Below are positions 11,835 through 23,200 of a DNA stretch of 64,000 bases, piece by piece; the first letter of the stretch is position 1, and every line of letters begins with the position of its first letter. A program made the position numbers and the translations under genes. Origin of the DNA: Ceratopteris richardii (lineage: Eukaryota > Streptophyta > Polypodiopsida > Polypodiales > Pteridaceae); NCBI GenBank assembly GCA_020310875.1, contig CM035420.1, positions 181,922,284 through 181,986,283 on the forward strand, written 5' to 3'. The notes under the pieces were generated by a model. That model did no database searches. It saw only the letters and a list, made by a program, of their open reading frames with translations, and had not been told where the DNA came from.

Positions 11835-12414
11835 TGTTGACAGGATGCGGGAAGAAGCAAGTATGGACACACATGCAGATCTAGCACTGAGGCTACCCTT
11901 CATTTTTTTTCAAAAACCCCAACATCATTCTAAAGTGATTCTCATCACTACAAACCCTTGTAAATATCATTTCACCTTTTTGTAGCTCCATTTTGTACAA
12001 GTCGAGGAGTCCTCGAGCTTGGGGAGCCTTAGATGTAGTTGCCTGCCAATTTTCATAATTTTTAGCTCTCGTTTGGGCCCTCAAATAAGCCCCGGAACCT
12101 AATTTTTAACTAGGCCGGACACTAAGTCTGAACAGGGCCGAAGCTAGTCAAAAACTATAAATAGAGCTAGAGAGCTCATTTTTGGACTAGCTTCTGGTAG
12201 ATTGAGCTTGTATGAGAACTTTCTTGCAATAGAAGTGATTCCATTGTCTTACTCTCTTTGTTCTTACGGTGTGTGCGCGTGTGTGTGTATGTGTGTGCAT
12301 GCTTGTGTGCTTCTCACTCACGCACTTGTGCTTCCACTTGCTCGTGGTCTTCATACCATCCTCATGTCTTCCCGGATTGACATTAAAGGAGGTGCTACTC
12401 ATCACTGAGCTACA
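11835..12414 (+). repeat. 5' LTR of A (580 bp)
   Basis: Starts TGTTGACAGG and ends GAGCTACA. It carries TATAAATA at 12156, a GT-rich run at about 12268-12310, and an AT-rich start. It differs from 27985-28564 at one site. Confidence 0.97.
12156..12163 (+). promoter_or_regulatory. TATA box of the A 5' LTR
   Basis: TATAAATA within AAAACTATAAATAGAGC. Transcription would start about 30 bp downstream. The same motif is at 28306-28313 in the 3' LTR and, on the minus strand, at 33580-33587 and 55652-55659 in the LTRs of B. Confidence 0.7.
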
Positions 12415-12422
12415 CCAAATTT

Positions 12423-12444
12423 TGGCGCCGTTGCCGGGGATCGA
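12423..12444 (+). other. Primer-binding site of A (tRNA-Asp)
   Basis: TGGCGCCGTTGCCGGGGATC and the next two bases, eight bases after the LTR end, are complementary to the 3' end of plant tRNA-Asp(GTC) with its CCA tail, as I recall that tRNA. The match is about 22 bases without a mismatch. Confidence 0.9.
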
Positions 12445-14267
12445 GCTTTGAGGACGAGCGTGTGATGGTAAGACGTAGAGAGGACGCGTTGGAATGGTAA
12501 GTAGTAGGTAAATTTCTGATTTTCCTCCATCTCCATCTTCACCTTCACCTCCTTCTCCATCTCCACCTCCACCTCCTTCCCCACTACATATCCCCTCTTC
12601 CCTTTCTTTCCCTCATTTGTTGTGTGCGAGTTTGAGAGAGAGCGATTGTGTGTGTTTGCATTTGTGTGTTTTTTGCATGTTTCTTGCAGGTACCAGCTCC
12701 ATCATCATCTCCAGCAAGCTCAGCAGGTACAGAAACTGCCTGCACAGTCCCCGAGGCGTTGAGCTCGAGCTATCGCGACACTCCGAAAAGTTCGACTTCT
12801 CACGATTCTGAGTGCACCACGGCATTGCGCAGGCCTAGAGCTCCTAGGAACCCTAGATAGAACAGGAAAATTCGCCATATCTCGAGCTATCGCGACACCT
12901 CAAGGTATCGCGACACTTCACGAGCTATCGCGACACCTCAAGGTATCGCGACACTTCACGAGCTATCGCGACACTTCGGGGTATCGCGACACTTCACGAG
13001 CTATCGCGACACTTTGGGGTATCGCGACACTTCACGAGCTATCGCGACACTTCGGGGTATCGCGACACTTCACGAGCTATCGCGACACTTCGGGGTATCG
13101 CGACACTTCACGAGTTATCGCGACACTTTGGGGTATCGCGACACTTCCAGCCGACCTATCGCGACACTTCGGGGTATCGCGACACTTCACGAGCTATCGC
13201 GACACTTCGGGGTATCGCGACACTTCGACCCGAGCTATCGCGACACTTCGGGGTATCGCGACACTTCACGAGCTATCGCGACACTTCGGGGTATCGCGAC
13301 ACTTCACGAGCTATCGCGACACTTGGGGGTATCGCGACACTTCGACCCGACCTATCGCGATACATGGCCATAACGCACGAAATTTTAGGGTGAATATTTG
13401 GAGTAAATTGAGGTATAATTGAGCTTAGTTTTGGTCACATTGGAGTAACATTAGAGCCTTAGAAGTGGGACAAGGCCTAGGAACCTGTGAGGAAATCCCT
13501 GAACCCTGAGAGCCTGTTTTGACCCCTATCTGCCTGAATGGTCACAACTTGACCATACGAACTCCGATTGATGAGATTTTGGTCTCGTTGGAAAGCTCGT
13601 TGAGAATCCTACGTGGACCTCGACTGGTTTTTGTAAGAATTATACGCGGAGTTTCAGAACATGCATTTTTAAGTTGACCTTTAGGTGGAACTAAGTGGTT
13701 CTCAGATTCAGGGGGTACAGTGAGTTACTCCAGGGGGACTAAAATTATTGAAGTGTGTCTTTCAAATACTTGTGGCAATCAATCTATACTAACTGGTGAG
13801 TTCTTGCAGGAACTTTGTGGGCACTCAAGGCAATCAAAGCAAGCTAGCGAGGGTGAGTACCGGGCCTGGGAGAAGGCTTCTTGGGCTTGCATAGCTGTCG
13901 GGTCAACCAGCTGATTGAGGTTGGAAAAATCTCATAACCCTCCTTTGTCAATTCCTAGCCTAGACTAAGTACGACTTAGGTGTGGTAATTAACTAGGGCA
14001 ACGTTAGGCACGAATCAAGTCCAAGAGAATTAATCAACCAAGTGCAAGAAAATAAATAGGTCTTAAGTACGAAAACACTAAGGGACAAAAAGATAAACGG
14101 GAATCGATCACTCATCAAGTGCGGAAATTCACTCAAGTACCCTTGACGACGCAATTTCAGACAAGACCATAAACATAATATTCAACTAAAAAGAACGAAG
14201 TGATTGATGCAAAATCAACCTGCAACGAGAGCGTGCTTGGGTTCCAGGGGGTGAATAAATCAGGCTT
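12445..14267 (+). other. Leader of A
   Basis: 1.8 kb between primer site and gag start. It holds a pyrimidine-rich CTCCAT/CTCCAC stretch at about 12526-12587, a minisatellite at 12888-13362, and otherwise no convincing gene. Two intron-like acceptor motifs (TTTCTTGCAG near 12690 and GTTCTTGCAG near 13810) hint that the leader could be spliced, which the sequence alone cannot settle. Small frames here are probably untranslated. Confidence 0.6.
12888..13362 (+). repeat. TATCGCGACAC minisatellite in the leader of A
   Basis: I count 25 copies of TATCGCGA, each followed by CAC, in about 475 bp. They are arranged as a roughly 38-bp unit made of two half units, TATCGCGACACTTCGGGG and TATCGCGACACTTCACGAGC. 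A single outlying copy is near 12771. Element B has a shorter array of the same motif in its leader at 48209-48335. Confidence 0.92.
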
Positions 14268-17200
14268 ATGAACCTTAGATCAGGCAGACACTTAGGCCGA
14301 GACAGACAAAGCCTCAGATCTTCTGAAGCTAGTGTCAATCACACCGCCAGGTCTTGGGCCCAGCAGTTGAGTGATTACCCTGCCAGATCAGAAACAAGTG
14401 ATTCTGAGATGTCCTATCACATGGAGAGATCAGTAGGTAGTTCAGGGTTGGCTTACCTAGAGAAGCCCGAAGGGCCTTATAAGACGCAATTGGAATATAT
14501 CAGGACGAATCGTCTAGGTGCTCGCATCTACGAAGACGGATTGAGAAGATCGGTGGTCCAGATTAAGAACCCCGATCAAACCCATGGATTAGACCACCCG
14601 GTAGTCAAGTTTGAGAATGGAGCATACCTAGATAAAGAAGGGACCATGTACGTAGTCACCACTCTTCCTGATAGGACTGATGAGGTTGGAAATGTGATTG
14701 CGGAGACCGACATGGGTGACATAGAGCAAGGAAACTTAGAGAGAGAGCCAAGAACCCCCCGTGGTAAGTCTGTCTTGACCAGAATCATGACTCCTGAGTG
14801 GATTCCACAAGATAATAAAAGCATAGATCTGCTTTTAAATCGGGAAACCGATGAGGCTTTTTGGAGATATAGAACTTCTCAACCTCAGGAGGGGAATACC
14901 CTCACGATCTACGAGTTTAAAGACCCTGATAGTCCAGGCCAAGTAACCTACCTAGACACTGCATCAGAGAGAATCTTCGTGGTCACTGAGCAGGGCAGAC
15001 ATGCCTACACTTGGAAGGGTGAATTTATTTTTCCCCAACCAAGGTCTAATGTATCCTTTGGTCATCAAGGAACTGGGACCTCCCACGCTCATGGCGCTCA
15101 AAGAGATAGAGGTAGAGACAAACCTGAGGTAAGTTTCGCCAACTCCCTGGGAAGAGAAAGAACGGGAACAGAAAGGAATAGAGTAGGAACTGAGAGACAT
15201 AGAACCCCATGGAATCACCGGGACATTGATGATTTTCCTTTGCCAAGGCCGAGAGAACACCCTAGGACCCTACGACCAACCCAACTTGTGAAGTCCATGA
15301 AGAATCATTTCGATGGCACGGGAGACCCTTATGACCATGTGGCCGAATTTCGGCAAGTGTTGAAAGCTGAACAAGTGGAGGACCTATTCACGCAATATAA
15401 TGCTTTCGGTCTAACCCTTAGGAACACTGCCCTTACGTGGTTCCAACCACTGAATGAGCAGCATTTCAGAAACATAGACCAACTCTTAGAAGCATTTATT
15501 GTTGAGTTTTCTAAGAGTGGAATCAGGCATAACACCTCCTCACTAATTCATAGCTTCAAACAAACACCTCAAGAGACGGTCAGACTAGCTGGAAGAAGAT
15601 TTAGACAGTACCTGGAGAGATGCCCTACGCCAGAGTTACCCACACCAGCCAAACAAGTGGCCTTGTTCCTAGATGGATTGTTGAGCACTAAGCTCAGGTC
15701 ATATGTGTACCTGAAGGACCCTAGAACGATAGAGGAGTGCGTGCGCATGTGCATAGACATTGAGGACAATCTAGGTGAAGAGTTAGAACTATCAAAAATC
15801 TATAGGGATTCTGATAGCTCTAGTAAACAGACATCTGGTCAATCCACATCCATCGAGGAACTTGCAGAGAAGGTAGCCCAAAAACTAGGTGTCTCTAGTA
15901 AGCAAATTCCGAGATTTGCCCCAGTTAAGCGGTGTTACAATTGTGGCGGCGAACATATGGCAAGTGTATGCCCCATTATGGCCCAACCTCAGGCGAACCT
16001 TAGTGGCCAGTACTGCACCATAGAGCGCAGGTACACCAATCACACGGCACAAGACTGCCCATATAACAAACAAACTGTTAGGCAAAATTATCCTCAGCCA
16101 TATCCACAACAGGGTAGATACCAGAATCAGTACCCATCTCCACCATACAACAGACCGCAACAAACCTATCAGCCACCTTATCAAGGGCAGCAGAGACCTC
16201 AACCAGTCCTAGTGCAGCAACCCCCTACTCCAACCAATGTGATCCCAGTGAAGTATGCATCTACTGAAGAAAATCTTAATAGAGCCATAGTCCCAGTCAC
16301 CCCATTGCTATCAGACAGTGATCCCAGTGACCATAGTTTTGACTCCGCACATATTGATAGCCCACAGGCTTACTACATGCAGTCACCCAAGCATAACGAG
16401 TCATACTACTATGAGGACCCAAGTGAAAATAATGGGGAACCGGAGTATTCTAATGTCATGTACACAAACCCCAACTCTAGACCTCAACCTAGGCAGGTAC
16501 GACCCCCATTTCCTAGAGGACCATGCTTCAGATGTCAGGGAGATCACCTTATACGTGATTGCCCACTGCCTGCCCCTACACAGCCTCAACCAGTAACCAT
16601 TCAGGGTTTCTGTCAAGATTGCGGGAAAGAGCATCTCCTACGAGATTGCCCGAAGAACCCTAATAACATGCCTAAAATCACTCCTATCAATGTCGTTGGG
16701 TTAGTGGTAGACTCCATAGGAAGCGTGACTTCCACTACACCTGTGCAGGTGATCACAAGAGCCCAGGCACTTCAACAACACAAAGGTGCAGGGCCCGAAC
16801 AGAGCCCCGAGGTGAGTGAAACAGAGAGCATAACCAAAAAGAGGACTAGAACCTGGAAGGAGAGTCGTGAAAGAATGAAGAGACAATGGGCAAAAAAGAT
16901 AAATGAACTTGAAGAAAGTGTGAGAGAAACCAAGGCAAAAATCATAGAAATCACATCTCATCCGCACTCCCACACACTTCCTCCACTACCATCCCCATCA
17001 CCCTCCAATTCTCCACCCTCTAACACACCCCTCGTAACCCACCCACCACCCCGAGTAGGATCAGTATTAGCTGACCCCACTCCTGAAGGCTTGGACATGA
17101 TGTTTAAAGCCTACCAGGCTCGACTTCAAGAAGGGCCAACAGCTGCAAACCTAGACAGGAGTTACCCTAGAGCCGACTTAGAGATTGAACGGATGAAGAT

Positions 17201-20200
17201 GTGCATGAAAATGGTAGAACAAGCTCAAGCTATACTTGAGACTAGCCAAAAGTTCAATCAGACGAACGCTGTCAAGCCGGATTTGCATTTCCAAGGCTTA
17301 CTAGAAAGATTAGAGCAGTTGGTAAACAAATCACAAGTTTCTTTACCTCCACAGGCTCAACCAGTTGTTGAAAGAGGAAGCTCACCACAAATGGTAGCTT
17401 ATGTTCCTAATTCCACGGATGCTGGAATACCTCCTTCAATACAACAGTACTCTCCAGAGTTCTTGCGGGAAATACAAGAAGAGAAATGGGCCAAGGAGAA
17501 GGGTGATTCCCCTCCGATTCCTGAGATTGATGATCTTCGTGATCAATTTCCCCAAGACATTCCCTCTATCTATGGGGATCAAGCAGAGCAACAAGAGGAT
17601 GAGAGATTAGATTTTGAATCTAATTCTTTACAAGAGTTGCCTCATTTCACAGGCCCATGGGAATCTGAATCTCTCCAGATCAGAGCACCCACGATATTGG
17701 TAAGAAATGAAGACTCAGTGATTCCCAGGAACACTGATGTGGTGAAGAACACTAAGGTTCAATGTCACCTCACTGTAGAGGAACTCCTCAAGGCAAAACC
17801 GGAGCTCTGGAATCATGTGAAAGATCAGGTTCCAGAACTTGAATCCAATATACCAAAAGTAGGCTCTAAGCAGAAAGTTCCCGAGATACCTCTTGACAAG
17901 ATAGGAGACATGAGCGAAGGTGAAGAAGGTAACACTTATCTTCCGATCACCTATCAAGGTCACACAACCAAAGCAATTGTGGATTCGGGTGCCGGTGTTG
18001 CTATCGCGACCATCTCCCTGTGGAAGCGATGGGGCAAACCCACCTTAAGACCAACGAGAATGAAACTTCAAATGGCAGATGGTCATTTCGAAAGACCTCT
18101 CGGATTGCTTGAAGGGATAACTCTAACCACTTGTGGTGTAGAGTTTGAACATACGTTTGCCATATGTGACTTTGAGAAGAATAATGTTTACGAGATGATC
18201 CTAGGAAGACCCTTCCTACGACAATTACAAATAGTACAAGATTGGGGAACCAACTCCTTGTACTTACAGCACTTAGGGGTCACCACCAAGGTCAATCTGA
18301 AGGATCACACCTTCAGAGATGTACCACCCCTACAGTGGAATCCTATCCACAAAGCGAAAGAAGACTCTATCTCCGTGCATTCTGGAAGTTCACCTGAACC
18401 ATCCTGGTTGCATGAAGATACTCACTTGTGGATGTGCAAGGTCGCGGAGGAAGAGGAAAAGCGCCGAAAAGCGAGAGAAGAAGGAGCTCCCCCAGGAGAT
18501 AGACCAATAAAAGACCCAGCCTATACTCCGATGATATTTCCTGATGAGGAATTTGAGCCTCATGGTTGGGCAGAAATCTTAGCTACCATGGACATTGCAG
18601 TCAATGAGGAACAATGGACACCCCATTGCGATGAGGAGGGTTACGATATTTCAGTGTTCATGTGTCGGCCCTTGTTGGAAGAGTGTGATCCTAGTGAGTC
18701 CATGGAAGAAGAAGAGAGTGACGATGATCTAGAATCCATTGTGATGGATACTTACTTCGACTCAGAGGAACACTACTTAGAAAACATAGGAGTGTTAACC
18801 CAAAAAGAAGAAGAACCCCTTGCGAGTATTAAAACGATAAATTCAAAGAAAGGAAGTGAAGGAAGTCAAAAGAAAAAGAAAAGGAAAGCAGTAAGACAAG
18901 AAGAGGAAGAATCATTGTTTGAAGTACCAGAAAATTTCAAGAAATATGAAGTGGAAGACCGGAAAATATTGGTACGAATGCCTAAGAGAGAAGCCATTAT
19001 AGGAGAAGCATATGACAATAAAGAAAAGACCAAAAAAATTGTAGTGACCCTTGAAGGGAACGAAGAGAGATGTACGTACATAGGTGACGACCTAAGTGCA
19101 GAAGAAGAAGCAAAGCTTGTAGCTCTATTAAGAGAATATAGGGATGTGTTCGCATGGCATTATAGAGACTTGAAAGGAGTAGATCCAGAGATCTGCTCTC
19201 ATACGATTCCGATGACCGCTGATGCTAAGCCCACCAAACAAAAACCCTACACATATAATGACAATTATGCGGCCAAAATAAAAGAGGAAATTGACAGGCT
19301 GATTGAAGCCGGATTCATCTATGAGATTGAGCACACTGAATGGGTGTCCCCTATTGTAGTGGTGCCCAAGAAGAATGGGAAATTGCGAGTGTGCATTAAC
19401 CTTAAAAAAGTTAATGCCGCTACGATTAGAGATAGTTATCCACTGCCCATCACCGAACATCTTTTGGAGCGTGTTGCAGGCAAGGAGGTTTACAGCTTCC
19501 TTGATGGATTTTCAGGTTACAACCAAGTAGCCATTGCCCCCGAAGATCAACACAAAACGGCCTTTGCCACAGAATGGGGAATCTTTGCATTCCGTGTGAT
19601 GCCATTTGGGCTCACCAATGCACCTGCAACATTCCAAAGACTCATGTGTCATGTCTTCAAAGAGTTCTTGCGAAAGAGCTTAGAAGTATATGTGGATGAT
19701 TTGTGCGCTCATTCCCAAGAGAGAAGATACCACATCCCTGAACTCAGGCAAATCTTCAACAAGTGTAGAGATTATCGAGTGTGTCTGAATCCAGAAAAGT
19801 GTGTGTTTATGGTACGACAAGGTAAGATCTTAGGCCACATCGTTTCTAAGAATGGAATTTCAACAGATGAAGACAAAGTAAGAGCAATAGCAGAGTTGCC
19901 CAGACCAAGGAATGTTAAAGAGGTACAAGCCTTTATGGGCCATTGCGGGTATTACCGTAGGTTTATCCACATGTATGCCATCATAGCTAAACCTCTTTAT
20001 GGGTTGTTAACAAACTTTGAATGGAACGAGGAATGCGAGAATTCCTTCAATGAGCTGAAGAGACGTTTGTGCACAGCACCAATACTGACTACTCCGGATT
20101 GGAGCAAACCCTTTCATGTCCATGTAGATGCCTCCAATCATGCTATAGGATGTGTGCTAGCACAACCCACAGGTGAAGGAAACCTAGATTTGCCGATAGC

Positions 20201-23200
20201 ATATGCTAGTAGGCAATTAAATGCAGCTGAACGAAATTACACCACAACGGAGAGAGAAGGCTTGGGCATGATATATGCTGTGAAGAAGTTTAGACACTAT
20301 CTATTGGCCAATAAGTTCAAGTTTTTCACTGATCATCAAGCGCTACTATATTTGGTCAATAAACCTTGCAATACAGGTCGCTTAGTAAGATGGTTTCTCT
20401 TACTAATGGAATACGACTTTGAAGTTGTTGTCAGGAAAGGTAGAACCCATCTTAGGGCAGACCATCTTTCTCGCATCACTTCAGGAGAGCCACCGCAAGG
20501 AGTGTCTGATGAATTGCCCGATGCGTATCTGTTCAATTTAGAAGTTGTTCCTAAATGGGCAAATAAGTTGGTACCAGTCCTAACCTTCGGGCCTGCAAAT
20601 AAGAATGTGAAAACCAGCAAAGAAGACGTTGTAAAATCATTAAAGTATCAAATCTTGGCTGGAAGTATGTACAAGCAAGATACAGAAGGGGTGTTAGCTT
20701 GTTGTGTAGAGGAGGATGAACATGCTAGTTGGCTGCAGCAAGCCCATGAGGGACCGCTAGGGAATCACTACTCTAAACAACGAACCTTGCAGAATCTAAA
20801 ACGCTTAGGAGTGTATTGGCCTAGCATGGACAAGGAAGTACAAGAGTGGATCCAGAGCTGTCCAGAGTGCCAGGAGAGACCCCCAGTGGAGCATGCCACT
20901 CTTTATCACATGTCATTAATCCCAGATTGGAGTGCTCCACTGGTCGAGTTCATGAGAACAGGAACATTAACCAATCAGGCTAGCATTGCAAGAAAACGGA
21001 GCATGGAGCAAGAGGCTCAAGACTATGCTTTAGTAGGAGACAACCTGTATCGAAGAGGCAAGGATGGTTACCTAAGACTGTGCGTACATGAATCAGACTA
21101 CTTGAAAGTCTTAGAAACAGCACATAGCGGTGCTGCAGGTGGGCACTTTGGGTCTGACAGAGTGATTAAGACTATTCTATTCTCAGGACTATGGTGGCCC
21201 ACTCTTCATATGGATGCACATACTTATGTGAAGAGTTGCGACACATGCCAACGTGCCCAATATCCGACAAGAAAAGATGAAATGCCCTTGAGGCCAATGA
21301 TGGGAGGACGTGCATTTTCAAAGTGGGGTATAGACTTTGTAGGTCCCATCAACCCCCCAGCTAGGAACTCCCATGCAGAATACATTATTGTAGCCACAGA
21401 TTACCTTACAAAGTGGGTGGAAGTAAAAGCCACGGCAAGGAATGATGCTCACACGACGGCTAAATTCTTATTCGAAAATGTGTTCACTAGATATGGGTTA
21501 CCAATAGAGTTGGTTAGTGATAGAGGTACGCACTTCTTGAATGAGGTCATTGAAAATCTCCTTCAAGAATTCTTGGTGATACATAAGAAATCTGCACCCT
21601 ATCACCCACAGGCTAACGGACAAGCCGAGAGCACGAATAAGATCCTGTGTAATGTATTGACGAAACTTGTAAATAATAAACGCTCTGATTGGGACAAACA
21701 ACTTCATCATGCTGTTTGGGCATACCGAGTTGCTTACAAAACGGTACTCAATGCCACCCCATTTCAGATGGTCTTCGGACAAAATGCGGTGTTACCCTTA
21801 GATTTCCTAATTCCAGCTTTAAGAGTAGCACAAGAGCATGAGTGGAATGGACACGAGTTGTCCTCGAGGATCTTTGATCTAGAGCGCTTAGGTGAGACGA
21901 GGCTACGAGCAGCAGCAGGTATCTATGCTGCAAAGAAACGGCAAAAGGCATACTTTGATGCCCATGTGAAGGATAAGGGCTTGAAGGCAGGAGATCTAGT
22001 GTTAGTCTACACATTGAAACAACACGCAAGAAAGCTAGAAAAGAGAGGCTGCGGACCTATGATCATTAATAGGATCTCCACGAGTGGAGCAGTACAACTA
22101 GCCACTTTAGAAGGGGATGTCCTTCCAAACTATATTAGCGGATGCAGAGTCAAGCTGTATCAGGAACCCCTCACGGAGGAGATGCTAAGCCGACTCAATA
22201 TTGCTAAGCAACGTAAAGAGGAGGAAAAACGAATTCGAGAAGAAGCACAGGCAGAGGCCTTAGAACGTATCAAACGAATGAAGTTGAGAAGACAAGGAAG
22301 AGACCAGCCTATGACTAACACTGAAGAGTCCCCAGGCTATCCCATGGCCATGTGTGAGGCTTTAGGTGGACACACCCATAAGATAGTAGACCGACGACCT
22401 TTTGTGACCCTAGAAATAGGACAAAAGGACAGCACAACAAGCGTGAGGGCTTTAATTGATTCAGGAGCAGCCACAAGTGCAGTTCGGCTTTCTTACTGCC
22501 AGCAGCTGCAGTTGAAGGTAAAACCCATAGAAGCATATCTGATAGGATTAGGAGGTGTGGAAACCCCTTGTATGGGAGAGGTGGATCTTCCCCTCTACAT
22601 ACGAGAGGTCCTCATGCCAGTAAAAGTGCTAGTGTGTGAAGACGAGGATCTGACCGAACCGCTTATCTTGGGCCAAGACTGGATCTATGATCACGCAGTC
22701 AACCTGAACCTAAGAAGTGGACTTCTTCAGGCTTGGGTAGGCCAAAGTCGTCTCACGATTGAATTAGAAAATCAAGCACTCAAACCAATAGAACAGGCAA
22801 CAACTCCTGGTCCCTCCAGGAGTCCACGCGAAGATAACCACGTTGTGCTTGTCCAAACTTCTATGGTGCAGAGGAATGTCAATCTTACTGAAGGTTCAGG
22901 AGCCAAGAAGGAGTTCCTAATTGATCCAAAGAAGATTCTAAACGAACGGACCGAACACCACTCTATACGAAGGAGACCGCTGATCAAGAGGAAGGAGCGC
23001 CAACCCGCGCAACATGGAGCATCTCGTGGCGTGAAGCAGATCTGGATACGCAAGGATGGGAGACCCACAGCCCCAATCGCAGATTCTCAAGGAGACAAGA
23101 CACGAGCCTCACAATCAAGGATCAAAGCTAAGAAGCCCCCTAGGATCACCCCTAGGCACACCATCTCTATTTGGGTCCCTAAGCGGTCAATGAAGGCCAT

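Noticed and set aside
11835-11884. C-terminal end of the D gag frame
   Set aside because: This part of the open frame is LTR sequence of A, not D protein.
12423-12444. tRNA gene fragment
   Set aside because: The match to a tRNA 3' end including CCA is a primer-binding site; no tRNA fold is present.
12202-12451. Short Cys/Val-rich frames that look like signal peptides in the A LTR, with counterparts in the other LTRs
   Set aside because: They are translations of the GT-rich part of the LTR.
12888-13362. CRISPR-like appearance of the repeat array
   Set aside because: Units are contiguous with no unique spacers, and the context is a plant retrotransposon leader.
13014-13373. 119-codon frame with Y-R-D-T repeats
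   Set aside because: It is a by-product of the TATCGCGACAC minisatellite in the leader of A and has no counterpart protein.
14576-22536. Many antisense frames of 60-110 codons across the A gag-pol
   Set aside because: They are shadows of the sense frame with no motif of their own.
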